Shown: positions 1-7,297 of the stretch, one piece after another
How the letters are laid out: every line of letters begins with the position of its first letter
Position numbering within the stretch: the stretch's first letter is position 1
The notes under the pieces: model-generated
Databases searched by the model: none
Told to the model about the DNA's origin: nothing
What the model saw: only the letters and a program-made list of their open reading frames with translations
Translations under genes and position numbers: made by a program
Source of the DNA: Caulobacter sp. 17J80-11
GTDB lineage: Bacteria > Pseudomonadota > Alphaproteobacteria > Caulobacterales > Caulobacteraceae
NCBI RefSeq assembly: GCF_014349105.1
Contig: NZ_JACSJI010000006.1
Location: 163,242-227,241, forward strand
Reading direction: 5' to 3'
DNA: 64,000 nucleotides

Positions 1-2400
1 CGTATGCTGGCCGCCGAGGGCGGCCCGAGCCGGCGCGACATGGGCCGCGAGGCCTTCGTCGAGCGGGTCTGGAAATGGAAGGCCGAATCCTCGGGCACCA
101 TCCAGAACCAGCTGCGACGCCTGGGCGCGTCCTGCGACTGGAGCCGCGAACGCTTCACCCTGGACGAGGGCCTGTCGGCCGCCGTCCGCAAGGTGTTCGT
201 CCAGCTCTACAAGGAAGGCCTGATCTACCGCGACAAGCGGCTGGTGAACTGGGATCCGCACTTCCAGACCGCCATCTCGGACCTGGAGGTCCTGCAGCCG
301 ACCGTCGACGGCGCCTACTACCACTTCGCCTATCCGCTGGCGGACGGCCCGGTGGGCGAGATCACCGAGGTGGTGGTCGCCACCACCCGGCCGGAGACCA
401 TGCTGGGCGACACGGCGGTGGCCGTCCACCCCAGCGACGAGCGCTATCAGGGCCTGGTCGGCAAGCTGCTGGCTCACCCGATCACCGGGCGGAAGATCCC
501 GATCGTCGCCGACGAGTACGCCGACCCCGAGAAGGGCTCGGGCGCGGTGAAGATCACGCCTGCGCACGACTTCAACGACTTCCAGGTCGGCAAGCGCCAC
601 GGCCTGGAGATGATCAACATCTTCGACGCCTATGCGCGCCTGAACGATCAGGTCCCGGCCGAATTCGCCGGCATGGACCGCTTCGACGCGCGCCGCGCCA
701 TCACCGCGAAGATGGAAGAGCTGGGCCTGCTGCGCGGGATCGAGAAGACCCGCCATGCGGTGCCGCACGGCGACCGTTCGGGCGTGGTCATCGAGCCGTT
801 CCTGACCGACCAGTGGTACGTCAACGCCGAGGTCCTGGCCCAGCCGGCGATCAAGGCCGTCGAGACCGGCGACATGGCCTTCGTCCCGAAGAACTGGGAG
901 AAGACCTACTTCGAGTGGATGCGCAACATCGAGCCCTGGTGCGTGTCGCGCCAGCTCTGGTGGGGCCACCGCATTCCGGCCTGGTACGGCCCGGACGGAC
1001 ACGTCTTCGTCGAGGAGACGGAGGAGGCGGTCCGCGCCGCCGCGCGCGCGCACTATGGCTCCGACGTCGAGCTGCGCCAGGACGAGGACGTCCTCGACAC
1101 CTGGTTCTCCTCGGCCCTGTGGCCGTTCTCGACCATGGGCTGGCCGGAGGAGACCTCCGACCTGAAGCGGTTCTACCCGACCCACACCCTGGTCACCGGC
1201 TTCGACATCATCTTCTTCTGGGTCGCCCGGATGATGATGATGGGCCTGCACTTCATGGACGACGTGCCGTTCAAGCGCGTGTTCATCAACGCTCTGGTCC
1301 GCGACGCTACCGGCCAGAAGATGTCGAAGTCCAAGGGCAACGTCATGGACCCGCTGGAGCTGGTCGACGAGCTCGGGGCCGACGCCCTGCGCTTCACCAT
1401 GACGGCCATGTCGGGAGCTGCGCGCGACATCAAACTCTCGAAGCAGCGCATTGAAGGCTATCGGAATTTCGGCACGAAGCTGTGGAACGCCGCGCGCTTC
1501 TGCCAGATGAACGAATGCGTCCGGGTCGAGGGCTTCGACCCGGCCGAGGTCAAGTCGACCCTGAACCGCTGGATCCGCGGCGAGACGGTGAAGACCGCCG
1601 AGGCGGTCACCAAGGCGTTGGAGGCCTGCGCCTTCGACGACGCGGCAGGCGCCCTCTACCGCTTCATCTGGAACGTGTTCTGCGACTGGTACCTGGAGCT
1701 GGCCAAGCCGGTGCTGAACGGCGAGGACGAGGCCGCCAAGGCCGAGACCCGCGCCATGGCCGCCTGGGTGCTGGACCAGTGCCTGAAGCTGCTGCACCCG
1801 GTCATGCCGTTCCTCACCGAGGAGCTGTGGGCCGAGCTCGCCGCCTTCGGCGGTCCCAAGCGCGAGAGCATGCTGATCGTCGCCGACTGGCCGGCCCTGC
1901 CGCAGGCCTGGATCGACGCCGAGGCGGAGGCCGAGATCGGCTGGCTGGTCGACCTGGTCACCGACGTGCGTTCGATCCGCTCGGAGATGAACGTGCCGCC
2001 GTCGGCGCGCGCGCCCATCGTGCTGGTCGGCGCCAACGCCGTCACCCGTGAGCGTCTGGCCCGTCACCGCGACCTGATCGTCACCCTGGCCCGCGCCTCG
2101 GACGTCAAGGAAGCCGACGCCGTGCCGGCCGGCGCCGCGCCGTTCGCGGCCGGCGAAGCCACCGGCGCCCTGTCGATCGCCGAGTTCATCGACCTGGCGG
2201 CCGAACGCGCCCGCCTGGCCAAGGAGATCGGCGCGCTGGACGGCGACATCGAGAAGACCCGCAAGAAGCTCGACAACCCCGACTTCGTGGCCCGCGCCAA
2301 GGAAGAGGTGGTCGAGGAGAACCGCGAGCGTCTCGCCGAGGCGGAAGAGGCCAAGGCCAAGCTGCAGTCGGCCCTGGCGCGTCTGGAGGCGGTGGCCTGA
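1..2400 (+). CDS. valS: Valyl-tRNA synthetase, 3' part (5' end outside the window)
   Basis: This class I aminoacyl-tRNA synthetase charges tRNA-Val with valine in the cytoplasm. The window opens inside the gene, so the N-terminus with the HIGH signature is missing, while about 800 C-terminal residues are present. The KMSKS signature is visible at nucleotides 1318-1332. The CP1 editing domain lies before it and the anticodon-binding helical domain after it. The last 75 residues are a charged, heptad-like coiled coil (ERARLAKEIGALDGDIEKT and onward), typical of bacterial ValRS. The stop codon overlaps the predicted start of tlyA, so the two genes are probably co-transcribed. Identification is very secure. 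Confidence 0.98.
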   Translation, partial: RMLAAEGGPSRRDMGREAFVERVWKWKAESSGTIQNQLRRLGASCDWSRERFTLDEGLSAAVRKVFVQLYKEGLIYRDKRLVNWDPHFQTAISDLEVLQPTVDGAYYHFAYPLADGPVGEITEVVVATTRPETMLGDTAVAVHPSDERYQGLVGKLLAHPITGRKIPIVADEYADPEKGSGAVKITPAHDFNDFQVGKRHGLEMINIFDAYARLNDQVPAEFAGMDRFDARRAITAKMEELGLLRGIEKTRHAVPHGDRSGVVIEPFLTDQWYVNAEVLAQPAIKAVETGDMAFVPKNWEKTYFEWMRNIEPWCVSRQLWWGHRIPAWYGPDGHVFVEETEEAVRAAARAHYGSDVELRQDEDVLDTWFSSALWPFSTMGWPEETSDLKRFYPTHTLVTGFDIIFFWVARMMMMGLHFMDDVPFKRVFINALVRDATGQKMSKSKGNVMDPLELVDELGADALRFTMTAMSGAARDIKLSKQRIEGYRNFGTKLWNAARFCQMNECVRVEGFDPAEVKSTLNRWIRGETVKTAEAVTKALEACAFDDAAGALYRFIWNVFCDWYLELAKPVLNGEDEAAKAETRAMAAWVLDQCLKLLHPVMPFLTEELWAELAAFGGPKRESMLIVADWPALPQAWIDAEAEAEIGWLVDLVTDVRSIRSEMNVPPSARAPIVLVGANAVTRERLARHRDLIVTLARASDVKEADAVPAGAAPFAAGEATGALSIAEFIDLAAERARLAKEIGALDGDIEKTRKKLDNPDFVARAKEEVVEENRERLAEAEEAKAKLQSALARLEAVA

Positions 2401-3128
2401 CGCGCAAGCGGCTGGACGTCCTGCTGGTCGAGCGCGGCCTGTTCGACAGCCGCGCCAAGGCGCGCGCCGCCATCGAAGCCGGCGGCGTGCGCGTCGCCGG
2501 CCGCGTGGTCGAGAAGGCGGCGGAAGCGGTCGACGCCGACGCCGAGATTGTGGCCGAGCCGGCGCATCGCTGGGTCGGCCGCGGCGCGCTCAAACTGGAC
2601 CATGCGCTGGGCCTGTGGCCGGTCAAGGTCGAGGGACGGGTGGTGCTGGACGTGGGCGCGTCGACCGGCGGCTTCACCGAGGTCGCCCTGTCGCGCGGCG
2701 CGCGCCGGGTCTACGCGGTCGACGTCGGCCGCGGGCAGTTGCACGCCAGCCTGGGGCGCGACCCGCGGGTGGTTTCACTGGAGGGCACGGACGCGCGCGC
2801 GCTTGACCGGAGCCTGATCCCGGAAGCGCCCGAGCTGGTGGTTTGCGACGCCAGCTTCATCGGCCTGGCCAAGGTTCTGGCCGTACCGCTGGACCTCGCC
2901 GCCGACGGCGCCGATCTGGTCGCCCTGGTGAAGCCCCAGTTCGAGGCCGGGCCGGAGCACGTGGGGAAGGGCGGGGTGGTGAAGAACCCGGCCGTTCACA
3001 CCCGCGTTGTCGAAGACGTGCGGAGTTGGCTGGAGGCCCGCGGGTGGCGCGTGCTCGCGGTCGCCGACAGCCCGATCACCGGGGCCGACGGCAACCGCGA
3101 ACACCTGCTCTGGGCGCGCCTTGGCTAA
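2397..3128 (+). CDS. tlyA: TlyA-family rRNA 2'-O-methyltransferase, probable CTG start
   Basis: TlyA proteins 2'-O-methylate cytidines in rRNA. The protein has an N-terminal S4 RNA-binding domain (LDVLLVERGLFDSRAKA onward), then an FtsJ-like Rossmann methyltransferase with the SAM motif DVGASTGGFTE and the KPQFE motif. The first ATG, GTG or TTG in frame is the GTG at 2487, which would delete half of the S4 domain. The frame is open upstream, and a CTG at 2397 overlaps the valS stop as CTGA. It is preceded by a GGAGG at 2385-2389 with 7 nt spacing, giving a 243-residue protein starting with MTRKRLDVLL, a normal family N-terminus. The CTG start is inferred; the function is secure. Confidence 0.9.
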   Translation: MTRKRLDVLLVERGLFDSRAKARAAIEAGGVRVAGRVVEKAAEAVDADAEIVAEPAHRWVGRGALKLDHALGLWPVKVEGRVVLDVGASTGGFTEVALSRGARRVYAVDVGRGQLHASLGRDPRVVSLEGTDARALDRSLIPEAPELVVCDASFIGLAKVLAVPLDLAADGADLVALVKPQFEAGPEHVGKGGVVKNPAVHTRVVEDVRSWLEARGWRVLAVADSPITGADGNREHLLWARLG

Positions 3129-3132
3129 GCTT

Positions 3133-3180
3133 GAGCGCGTTCTGATCGCAAAGCCGGATCCACTTTCCCGGAGCGCGCTC
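3133..3180. repeat. Dispersed palindromic element of alphaproteobacterial type
   Basis: A 48-bp element with inverted ends GAGCGCG (3133-3139) and CGCGCTC (3174-3180) lies between the tlyA stop and the convergent glycine-zipper gene. Its interior carries the sequence CCGGATCCACTTTCCC. Similar units (a CCACTT core between GCGC-rich inverted ends) are scattered through many alphaproteobacterial genomes; assigning this one to that family is from memory. It may fold in RNA and help end transcription from both sides. Confidence 0.45.
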
Positions 3181-3818
3181 TAGTAAGCGACGCGATAGCG
3201 GCCCTGCCGGTCCGGGCAGACCCGGAAGTAGTCGCCGCGATAGTCCTGGGCCCAGCGGCAGCCCTGGCGGGCGTAATAGGTGTCGTTGCGGCGACCCGGC
3301 TGGGTCTGCCAGCGTTCGCCGTAGCGCCAGTCACGGGTGTCGTTGCGCGACCAGTAGGGACCCGTCGCGTCGCAGGCGGCCGAGTTCTTCGCCGACTTGC
3401 GGCCGACCTCGGCGCCGATCACCGCGCCGGCGACCGCGCCCAGGACCGCGCCTTCGGTGCGCTGGCCGCGACCTGCGACCTGCGAGCCGACCGTCGCGCC
3501 GGCGACGGCGCCGACCGCCGCGCCGGTGTTGCGCCGCTTGCGCTTCTCGTCCTGGCAGGCGTCCTGGTAGTAGCGGTAGTCGCCGTAGCGGACCCGCTGG
3601 CCGCGATAGCGGTCGTCGCCGTAGCGGTCGTCGCGATACCGGTCGTCGCGATACCGGTCGTCACGATACCGGTCGTCGTACCGGTCGTCGTGGCGATTGT
3701 CGTAGTAGCCGTCGCCGCGCCGATCGTACGGATCGTCGGCGCTGGCGATCGTGGGGACCAGGACGGAGGTCGCCACCAGGGCGGCGACCAGGACACGGGA
3801 CGCGGAAGCGTACTTCAT
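3180..3818 (-). CDS. Secreted glycine-zipper protein with DDRYR repeats
   Basis: A 212-residue exported protein. Residues 1-27 are a signal peptide ending ASA. Residues 31-72 are an Asp/Arg/Tyr-rich segment built from repeated DDRYR units. Residues 98-140 form a glycine-zipper segment (GAAVGAVAGATVG and GAVLGAVAGAVIGAEVG), the kind that inserts in or packs against membranes. The C-terminal region has paired cysteines and ends in FRVCPDRQGRYRV. The ATG at 3818 is preceded by AGGAGG at good spacing, so a longer upstream frame is rejected. The next minus-strand gene (4049-4639) is a paralog with the same zipper and C-terminal motif. The periplasmic or outer-membrane role is inferred from related glycine-zipper proteins; the exact function is unknown. 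Confidence 0.82.
   Translation of the reverse strand: MKYASASRVLVAALVATSVLVPTIASADDPYDRRGDGYYDNRHDDRYDDRYRDDRYRDDRYRDDRYGDDRYRGQRVRYGDYRYYQDACQDEKRKRRNTGAAVGAVAGATVGSQVAGRGQRTEGAVLGAVAGAVIGAEVGRKSAKNSAACDATGPYWSRNDTRDWRYGERWQTQPGRRNDTYYARQGCRWAQDYRGDYFRVCPDRQGRYRVAY
3626..3682 (-). repeat. 15-bp tandem repeat inside the glycine-zipper gene
   Basis: Two identical 15-bp units (GGTCGTCGCGATACC on the plus strand, 3626-3640 and 3641-3655) are followed by a one-mismatch copy (3656-3670) and a 12-bp derivative (3671-3682). A diverged copy precedes them at 3611. On the coding strand the units encode DDRYR. Because the unit is a multiple of three, copy-number change would alter protein length without a frameshift. 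Confidence 0.8.
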
Positions 3819-3919
3819 GGGATCCCTCCTCTCGAGGGCGGTCCCGGTCGTCCGGGCCGCGGCTCGCTTTGTCGAAGCGAATTGACACGCTTCAACCTGA
3901 ACAACGCCTGATCGGGTCC

Positions 3920-3934
3920 GTTCATCCATGTTCA
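3920..3934. promoter_or_regulatory. GTTCA-N5-GTTCA direct repeat upstream of glycine-zipper gene 1
   Basis: GTTCA occurs at 3920-3924 and again at 3930-3934, a 10-bp start-to-start period, 102 bp upstream of the ATG at 3818. The same arrangement occurs 109 bp upstream of the paralog. OmpR-family response regulators commonly bind direct repeats about one helical turn apart, so this is a candidate activator site; no regulator is identified. Confidence 0.45.
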
Positions 3935-3983
3935 TGGAACAAAGTTCGCCGCGGTGGCGCCCGGTAGCGGCGCTGCGTGCATT

Positions 3984-4013
3984 GAAAAAGCCGCCCGCGC
4001 GGGCGCGGGCGGC
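3984..4013 (-). terminator. Rho-independent terminator of the second glycine-zipper gene
   Basis: A perfect 11-bp GC-rich stem (3990-4000 with 4003-4013, GG loop) is followed on the minus strand by a run of five T. It sits about 35 bp after the stop codon at 4049. Confidence 0.85.
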
Positions 4014-4048
4014 TCTCCAGACGTCGGCTGAGGGCGGGGCTGCTTAGA

Positions 4049-4639
4049 TCAGTCGACGACGCGGTAGCGGCCGTTCTGGTCCGGGCAGACGCGCACGTAG
4101 CGCATCTCGGTGCGGCCGTCGGGCAGGTAGATCGGGCTCTCGGCCAGACGGCAGCCGTCGACCGGCGGCGGGGTGTCGGCGACCGGGCGGCGATAGTCGT
4201 CGTCATAGTCGCGGTCACGGCGCGCGTACGGATCGTAGACCGGCTCGCGGTAGCCGTAGTCCCGGCCGCCGTAGTTGTCGTTGCCATAGAAGCCGCCGTT
4301 CCCGTAGCCGTTCGAGCCGTAGCCCTGGCCGGTGGTGCCGCAGGCGGCGGTGCGCTGACCGGCCTTGGCGCCGACCGCCGCGCCGACGACCGCGCCCAGC
4401 GCGCCGCCTTCGGTCTTGGCGCCCTTGGCGGCGACGCCGGAGCCGGCGGCCGCGCCGAGGATGGCGCCCAGCACCGCGCCGGTGGTCTGGCGCTGCCGGG
4501 CTTCGCGGGTGCACGGGTCGTAGTTGGCGTCGCCATAGGCCTGGCCGCCGTAGGTCTGGGCGGCGGCGAAGGTCGGAACCGAGACGGCGCCCGCGACGAG
4601 CGAGGCGGCGACGGCGAGGACGACGGGGCGGAACTTCAT
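4049..4639 (-). CDS. Secreted glycine-zipper protein, paralog of the 3180-3818 gene
   Basis: A 196-residue exported protein. The signal peptide covers residues 1-27 (ends AAA). A glycine-zipper segment spans about 53-95 (GAVLGAILGAAAGSG and GALGAVVGAAVGAKAG). A Gly/Tyr/Asn-rich low-complexity stretch follows (about 103-130), then a C-terminal domain with two cysteines ending YVRVCPDQNGRYRV. The zipper and the VCPDxxGRYRV ending match the neighbouring gene, so the two arose by duplication, although their middle low-complexity segments differ. The ATG at 4639 follows a weak GGGAG. Location is probably the cell envelope; the function is unknown. Confidence 0.8.
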   Translation of the reverse strand: MKFRPVVLAVAASLVAGAVSVPTFAAAQTYGGQAYGDANYDPCTREARQRQTTGAVLGAILGAAAGSGVAAKGAKTEGGALGAVVGAAVGAKAGQRTAACGTTGQGYGSNGYGNGGFYGNDNYGGRDYGYREPVYDPYARRDRDYDDDYRRPVADTPPPVDGCRLAESPIYLPDGRTEMRYVRVCPDQNGRYRVVD

Positions 4640-4721
4640 TGGTCTGGCTCCCAAGCGTTTTCTTTGAGCGGGCTCTTTCCGATTTCGGGAGCCTCACCCG
4701 ACACGCCCATTTGCGCAGGGT

Positions 4722-4767
4722 GAAGCTGAACGGCCTTTGACTGGGCCGTTCATTTTCGTTCAGCTTC
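4722..4767. promoter_or_regulatory. Inverted repeat with embedded GTTCA-N5-GTTCA
   Basis: GAAGCTGAACG (4722-4732) is perfectly inverted as CGTTCAGCTTC (4757-4767). The right side contains the direct repeat GTTCA (4748-4752) and GTTCA (4758-4762). An alternative internal pairing of GAACGGCC with GGCCGTTC is also possible. It lies 109 bp upstream of the minus-strand glycine-zipper gene and about 75 bp upstream of the plus-strand RlmD-like gene, so it could serve either. Confidence 0.5.
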
Positions 4768-4838
4768 GGAAACCCAGTTATTCTTTGGCGTGCTGGCGCG
4801 CCTTCCTTCCGCCGGCGGCGTGGGGCACAAGCGGCCCC

Positions 4839-6107
4839 ATGTCGAAGCATCCTCACAAGCCCGTTCCCGCCCGCGTCGAAGAGCTGGAGATCCTCAGCGT
4901 CGGAGGGCAGGGCGACGGCGTCGCCGCCGGCCACGTCTTCGTGCCGCTGACCCTGCCGGGCGAGCGCGCGCGCGTGCGGGTCGAGGGTGACCGCGGCGAG
5001 GTGCTGGAGCTGCTCGAGGCCAGCCCCGAGCGGATCGCGCCGGTCTCGCCGCACTACGGCGAATGCGGCGGCTGCGCCCTGCAGCACTGGGCGGCCGAGC
5101 CGTACCTGGCCTGGAAGCGCGAGCAGGTGCGCCTGGCGCTGGGGCGCGAGCGGCTGGAGACCGAGATCGCCGACACCATCGCCTGTCCGCCGGCCTCGCG
5201 CCGGCGCCTGGCCCTGCACGCCCGCCCGGGCAAGGGCGGGGGCGCGGCGCTGGGCTTCAAGGCGCGCCGCTCCTGGCGGCTGGTGGAGATCACCAGCTGT
5301 CCGGTGGCCGATCCGGCGTTGGTGCGCGCCCTGCCGGGCCTGCGCGCCCTGGCGGCCGCCTTCCTGGAGCACCCGAAGTCGGCCCCGACGCTCCACGTCA
5401 CCGCCACGCTGTCGGGCCTGGACGTCGACGTGACCGGGGTGGAGCGCAAGAGCGGCGGCCTGTCGGCTGACCGGCGCATGCAGGCGGCCGAAGCCGCCGC
5501 CGCCGCCGACCTGGCGCGGGTGACCATGTCGGGCGAGATCATCTACATGGCGCGCCAGCCCACCGTACGGTTCGGCCCGGCGACCGTGGCCTTGCCGGCC
5601 GGCTCCTTCCTCCAGGCGACGCCGCAGGCCGAGGAGGCCATGGCTCGCCTGACGCTGGACGCTGTCGCCGGCGCGGGGCGCCTGGCCGACCTGTTCTGCG
5701 GCGCGGGGACCTTCACCTTCCGCATGGCCGAGCTGGCCCCGGTGTTCGCGGCGGACGCGCACGAGCCGGCTGTGCGGGCCCTGAAGTCGGCCATCGCCAC
5801 CGCGCCGGGCCTGAAGCCGATCACGGCCGAGACCCGCGACCTTTTCCGCGCGCCGGTGGTGGCCGAGGAGATGAAGAAGATCGACGCCATCGTGTTCGAT
5901 CCGCCGCGGGCCGGCGCGGCCGCCCAGACCCTCGAGATCGCCCGGTCGAAGGCCGCCACCGTGGTCGGAATCTCCTGCAATCCCGCGACCTTCGCGCGCG
6001 ACGCTCGCGTGCTGGTGAATGCGGGCTTCCAGCTTGAGAAGGTCACCCCGGTGGACCAGTTCCTGTGGTCTCCCCACATCGAGGTGGTCGGAGTCTTCCG
6101 CCGCTAG
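4839..6107 (+). CDS. RlmD/TrmA-family 5-methyluridine RNA methyltransferase
   Basis: Enzymes of this family transfer a methyl group from SAM to C5 of a uridine in rRNA or tRNA. The 422-residue protein starts at the ATG at 4839 and has an N-terminal TRAM-like region (EELEILSVGGQGDGVA), an iron-sulfur type cysteine cluster, a SAM-binding core (LADLFCGAGTFTF), the motif VFDPPRAGA and the catalytic-cysteine motif SCNPATFARD (Cys380). The usual first cysteine of the CX5CGGC cluster is a serine here (Ser70, with Cys76 and Cys79 present). The exact target (23S U1939, U747 or tRNA U54) cannot be fixed from sequence alone. Two palindromes follow the stop codon. Confidence 0.9.
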   Translation: MSKHPHKPVPARVEELEILSVGGQGDGVAAGHVFVPLTLPGERARVRVEGDRGEVLELLEASPERIAPVSPHYGECGGCALQHWAAEPYLAWKREQVRLALGRERLETEIADTIACPPASRRRLALHARPGKGGGAALGFKARRSWRLVEITSCPVADPALVRALPGLRALAAAFLEHPKSAPTLHVTATLSGLDVDVTGVERKSGGLSADRRMQAAEAAAAADLARVTMSGEIIYMARQPTVRFGPATVALPAGSFLQATPQAEEAMARLTLDAVAGAGRLADLFCGAGTFTFRMAELAPVFAADAHEPAVRALKSAIATAPGLKPITAETRDLFRAPVVAEEMKKIDAIVFDPPRAGAAAQTLEIARSKAATVVGISCNPATFARDARVLVNAGFQLEKVTPVDQFLWSPHIEVVGVFRR

Positions 6108-6147
6108 CGCATTTTCCGTCGAAGTGGTTCGGCGCAGAAAATGCGCT
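6106..6147. repeat. Dispersed palindromic element between two methyltransferase genes
   Basis: AGCGCATTTTC (6106-6116) is perfectly inverted as GAAAATGCGCT (6137-6147). The 20-nt interior contains GAAGTGGTTCG. The layout, GCGC-rich ends around a CCACTTCG-like core, resembles dispersed repeats of alphaproteobacteria and the element at 3133-3180. It begins inside the stop codon of the upstream gene. Confidence 0.5.
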
Positions 6148-6160
6148 CACTCAAAATTCC

Positions 6161-6188
6161 AGAGCCTCAGCCGATTGGCTGAGGCTCT
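6161..6188 (+). terminator. Perfect 12-bp hairpin after the RlmD-like gene
   Basis: AGAGCCTCAGCC (6161-6172) pairs exactly with GGCTGAGGCTCT (6177-6188) across a GATT loop. No long T run follows, so termination may be partial. The hairpin ends just before the AGGGGAG ribosome-binding site of the next gene. Confidence 0.55.
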
Positions 6189-6202
6189 CTAGGGGAGCCG
6201 CT

Positions 6203-7297
6203 ATGCCTGAGGTCCGGGCCGCCCGCAGATCCGCCTTCGCCGGCGACGCCGGCCTGCAGGCGTTGCGATCGACCTTCAAGGCGGCGTTCTGGACGGCGGG
6301 CGGCTTCGCGGCGCGGCGGGCCTCGCAGCGGCGCGACCATGACGAAGCGGAACGGTTCGAGCCGACCACGCCGCCGCCGGACCGGCTGCGCCTTCGGCGC
6401 GCCTGGCTGGAGGCGTTCGTGAAGGACGCGGCCGACGTCGCGGCCGGGCTCTACCCGGCCTCCGAGCCGATGTTCAGCGACCCGCGCCGGGCCTTCGACG
6501 CGGTCGAGGACCTGGTGAAGGACGCGCGCGAGGTGGCCGACCGGCGTCGGCGCAAGGGCGGCGTCGAAGCCAGGAGCGAAGCCGGATCAGAAGCTTATCC
6601 GCTCTACTATCGGCAGAACTTCCACTTTCAGAGCGGCGGCTGGTTCACCCCGGACAGCGCGCGCCGCTACGAGCCGCAGGTCGAGGCGCTGTTCTCGGGC
6701 GCGGCCGGGGCCATGCGCCGGCGGGCCCTGTCGCTGCTGGCCCGGGCCTGGCGCGGGCGCGACCAGCGCGGCCTGACGGTGGTCGACCTGGCCTGCGGAG
6801 CGGGAGCCTTCCTCACCGACCTGAAGACCGCGTTTCCGCGCGCCCGGGTGATGGGGCTGGACCTGTCGCCGAGTTATGCGCGCGAAGCCGCCGCCCGCAG
6901 CGGCGCGCCGGTGACGCAGGGCCACGCCGAGCGCCTGCCGTTCGCCGACGCCAGCCTCGACGCGGTCAGCTGCATCTACCTGTTCCACGAGCTGCCGCCG
7001 AAGGTCCGGCCCGTGGTGGCCGCCGAGATCGCGCGGGGGCTGAAGCCGGGCGGCCTTCTGGCGCTCGCCGACTCCGTCCAGCCGCAGGACGAGCCGGGAC
7101 TGGCGCGGCTGCTGGAGGCCTTTCCGGCCTTCTTCCACGAGCCGTACTACGCCAGCTGGCAGGCGACCGACGTCGAGGCGCTGTTCGGCGAGGCGGGCCT
7201 CAGCCCGGCCGGGTCCGACAAGGCGTTCCTGACTAAGGCGTGGCTGTTCGAGAAATCTCCTCCCCCGCTGCGCAGGGGAGGAGACGGGAGCGCCTAA
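6203..7297 (+). CDS. Class I SAM-dependent methyltransferase, substrate unknown
   Basis: A 364-residue protein starting at the ATG at 6203, which has AGGGGAG upstream. Residues 1-190 form an Arg-rich N-terminal region without a recognised family. Residues 190-350 form a Rossmann methyltransferase with motif I VVDLACGAGAFL, an acidic motif II (MGLDLSP) and an FHELPP segment as in UbiE/COQ5-like enzymes. The last residues (SPPPLRRGGDGSA) are encoded by a REP-like palindrome, so the C-terminus may have been extended by insertion of that element. It converges on, and overlaps by 4 bp, the radical SAM gene. The substrate cannot be told. Confidence 0.8.
   Translation: MPEVRAARRSAFAGDAGLQALRSTFKAAFWTAGGFAARRASQRRDHDEAERFEPTTPPPDRLRLRRAWLEAFVKDAADVAAGLYPASEPMFSDPRRAFDAVEDLVKDAREVADRRRRKGGVEARSEAGSEAYPLYYRQNFHFQSGGWFTPDSARRYEPQVEALFSGAAGAMRRRALSLLARAWRGRDQRGLTVVDLACGAGAFLTDLKTAFPRARVMGLDLSPSYAREAAARSGAPVTQGHAERLPFADASLDAVSCIYLFHELPPKVRPVVAAEIARGLKPGGLLALADSVQPQDEPGLARLLEAFPAFFHEPYYASWQATDVEALFGEAGLSPAGSDKAFLTKAWLFEKSPPPLRRGGDGSA
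7257..7283. repeat. REP-like palindrome inside the 3' end of a gene
   Basis: CTCCTCCCC (7257-7265) is inverted as GGGGAGGAG (7275-7283). A palindrome of the same design (CCCCTCCC and GGGAGGGG) lies between rpoB and rpoC at 45462-45489. This copy sits in the last codons of the methyltransferase gene, 11 bp before the convergent radical SAM stop, and could end transcription from either side. Confidence 0.5.

Noticed and set aside
3611..3682. CRISPR-like repeat array
   Set aside because: Units are contiguous 15-bp in-frame coding repeats without spacers.
3936..3960. EcfG promoter starting with GGAAC near 3936
   Set aside because: No CGTT occurs 16 or 17 bp downstream, and the orientation does not suit the minus-strand gene.
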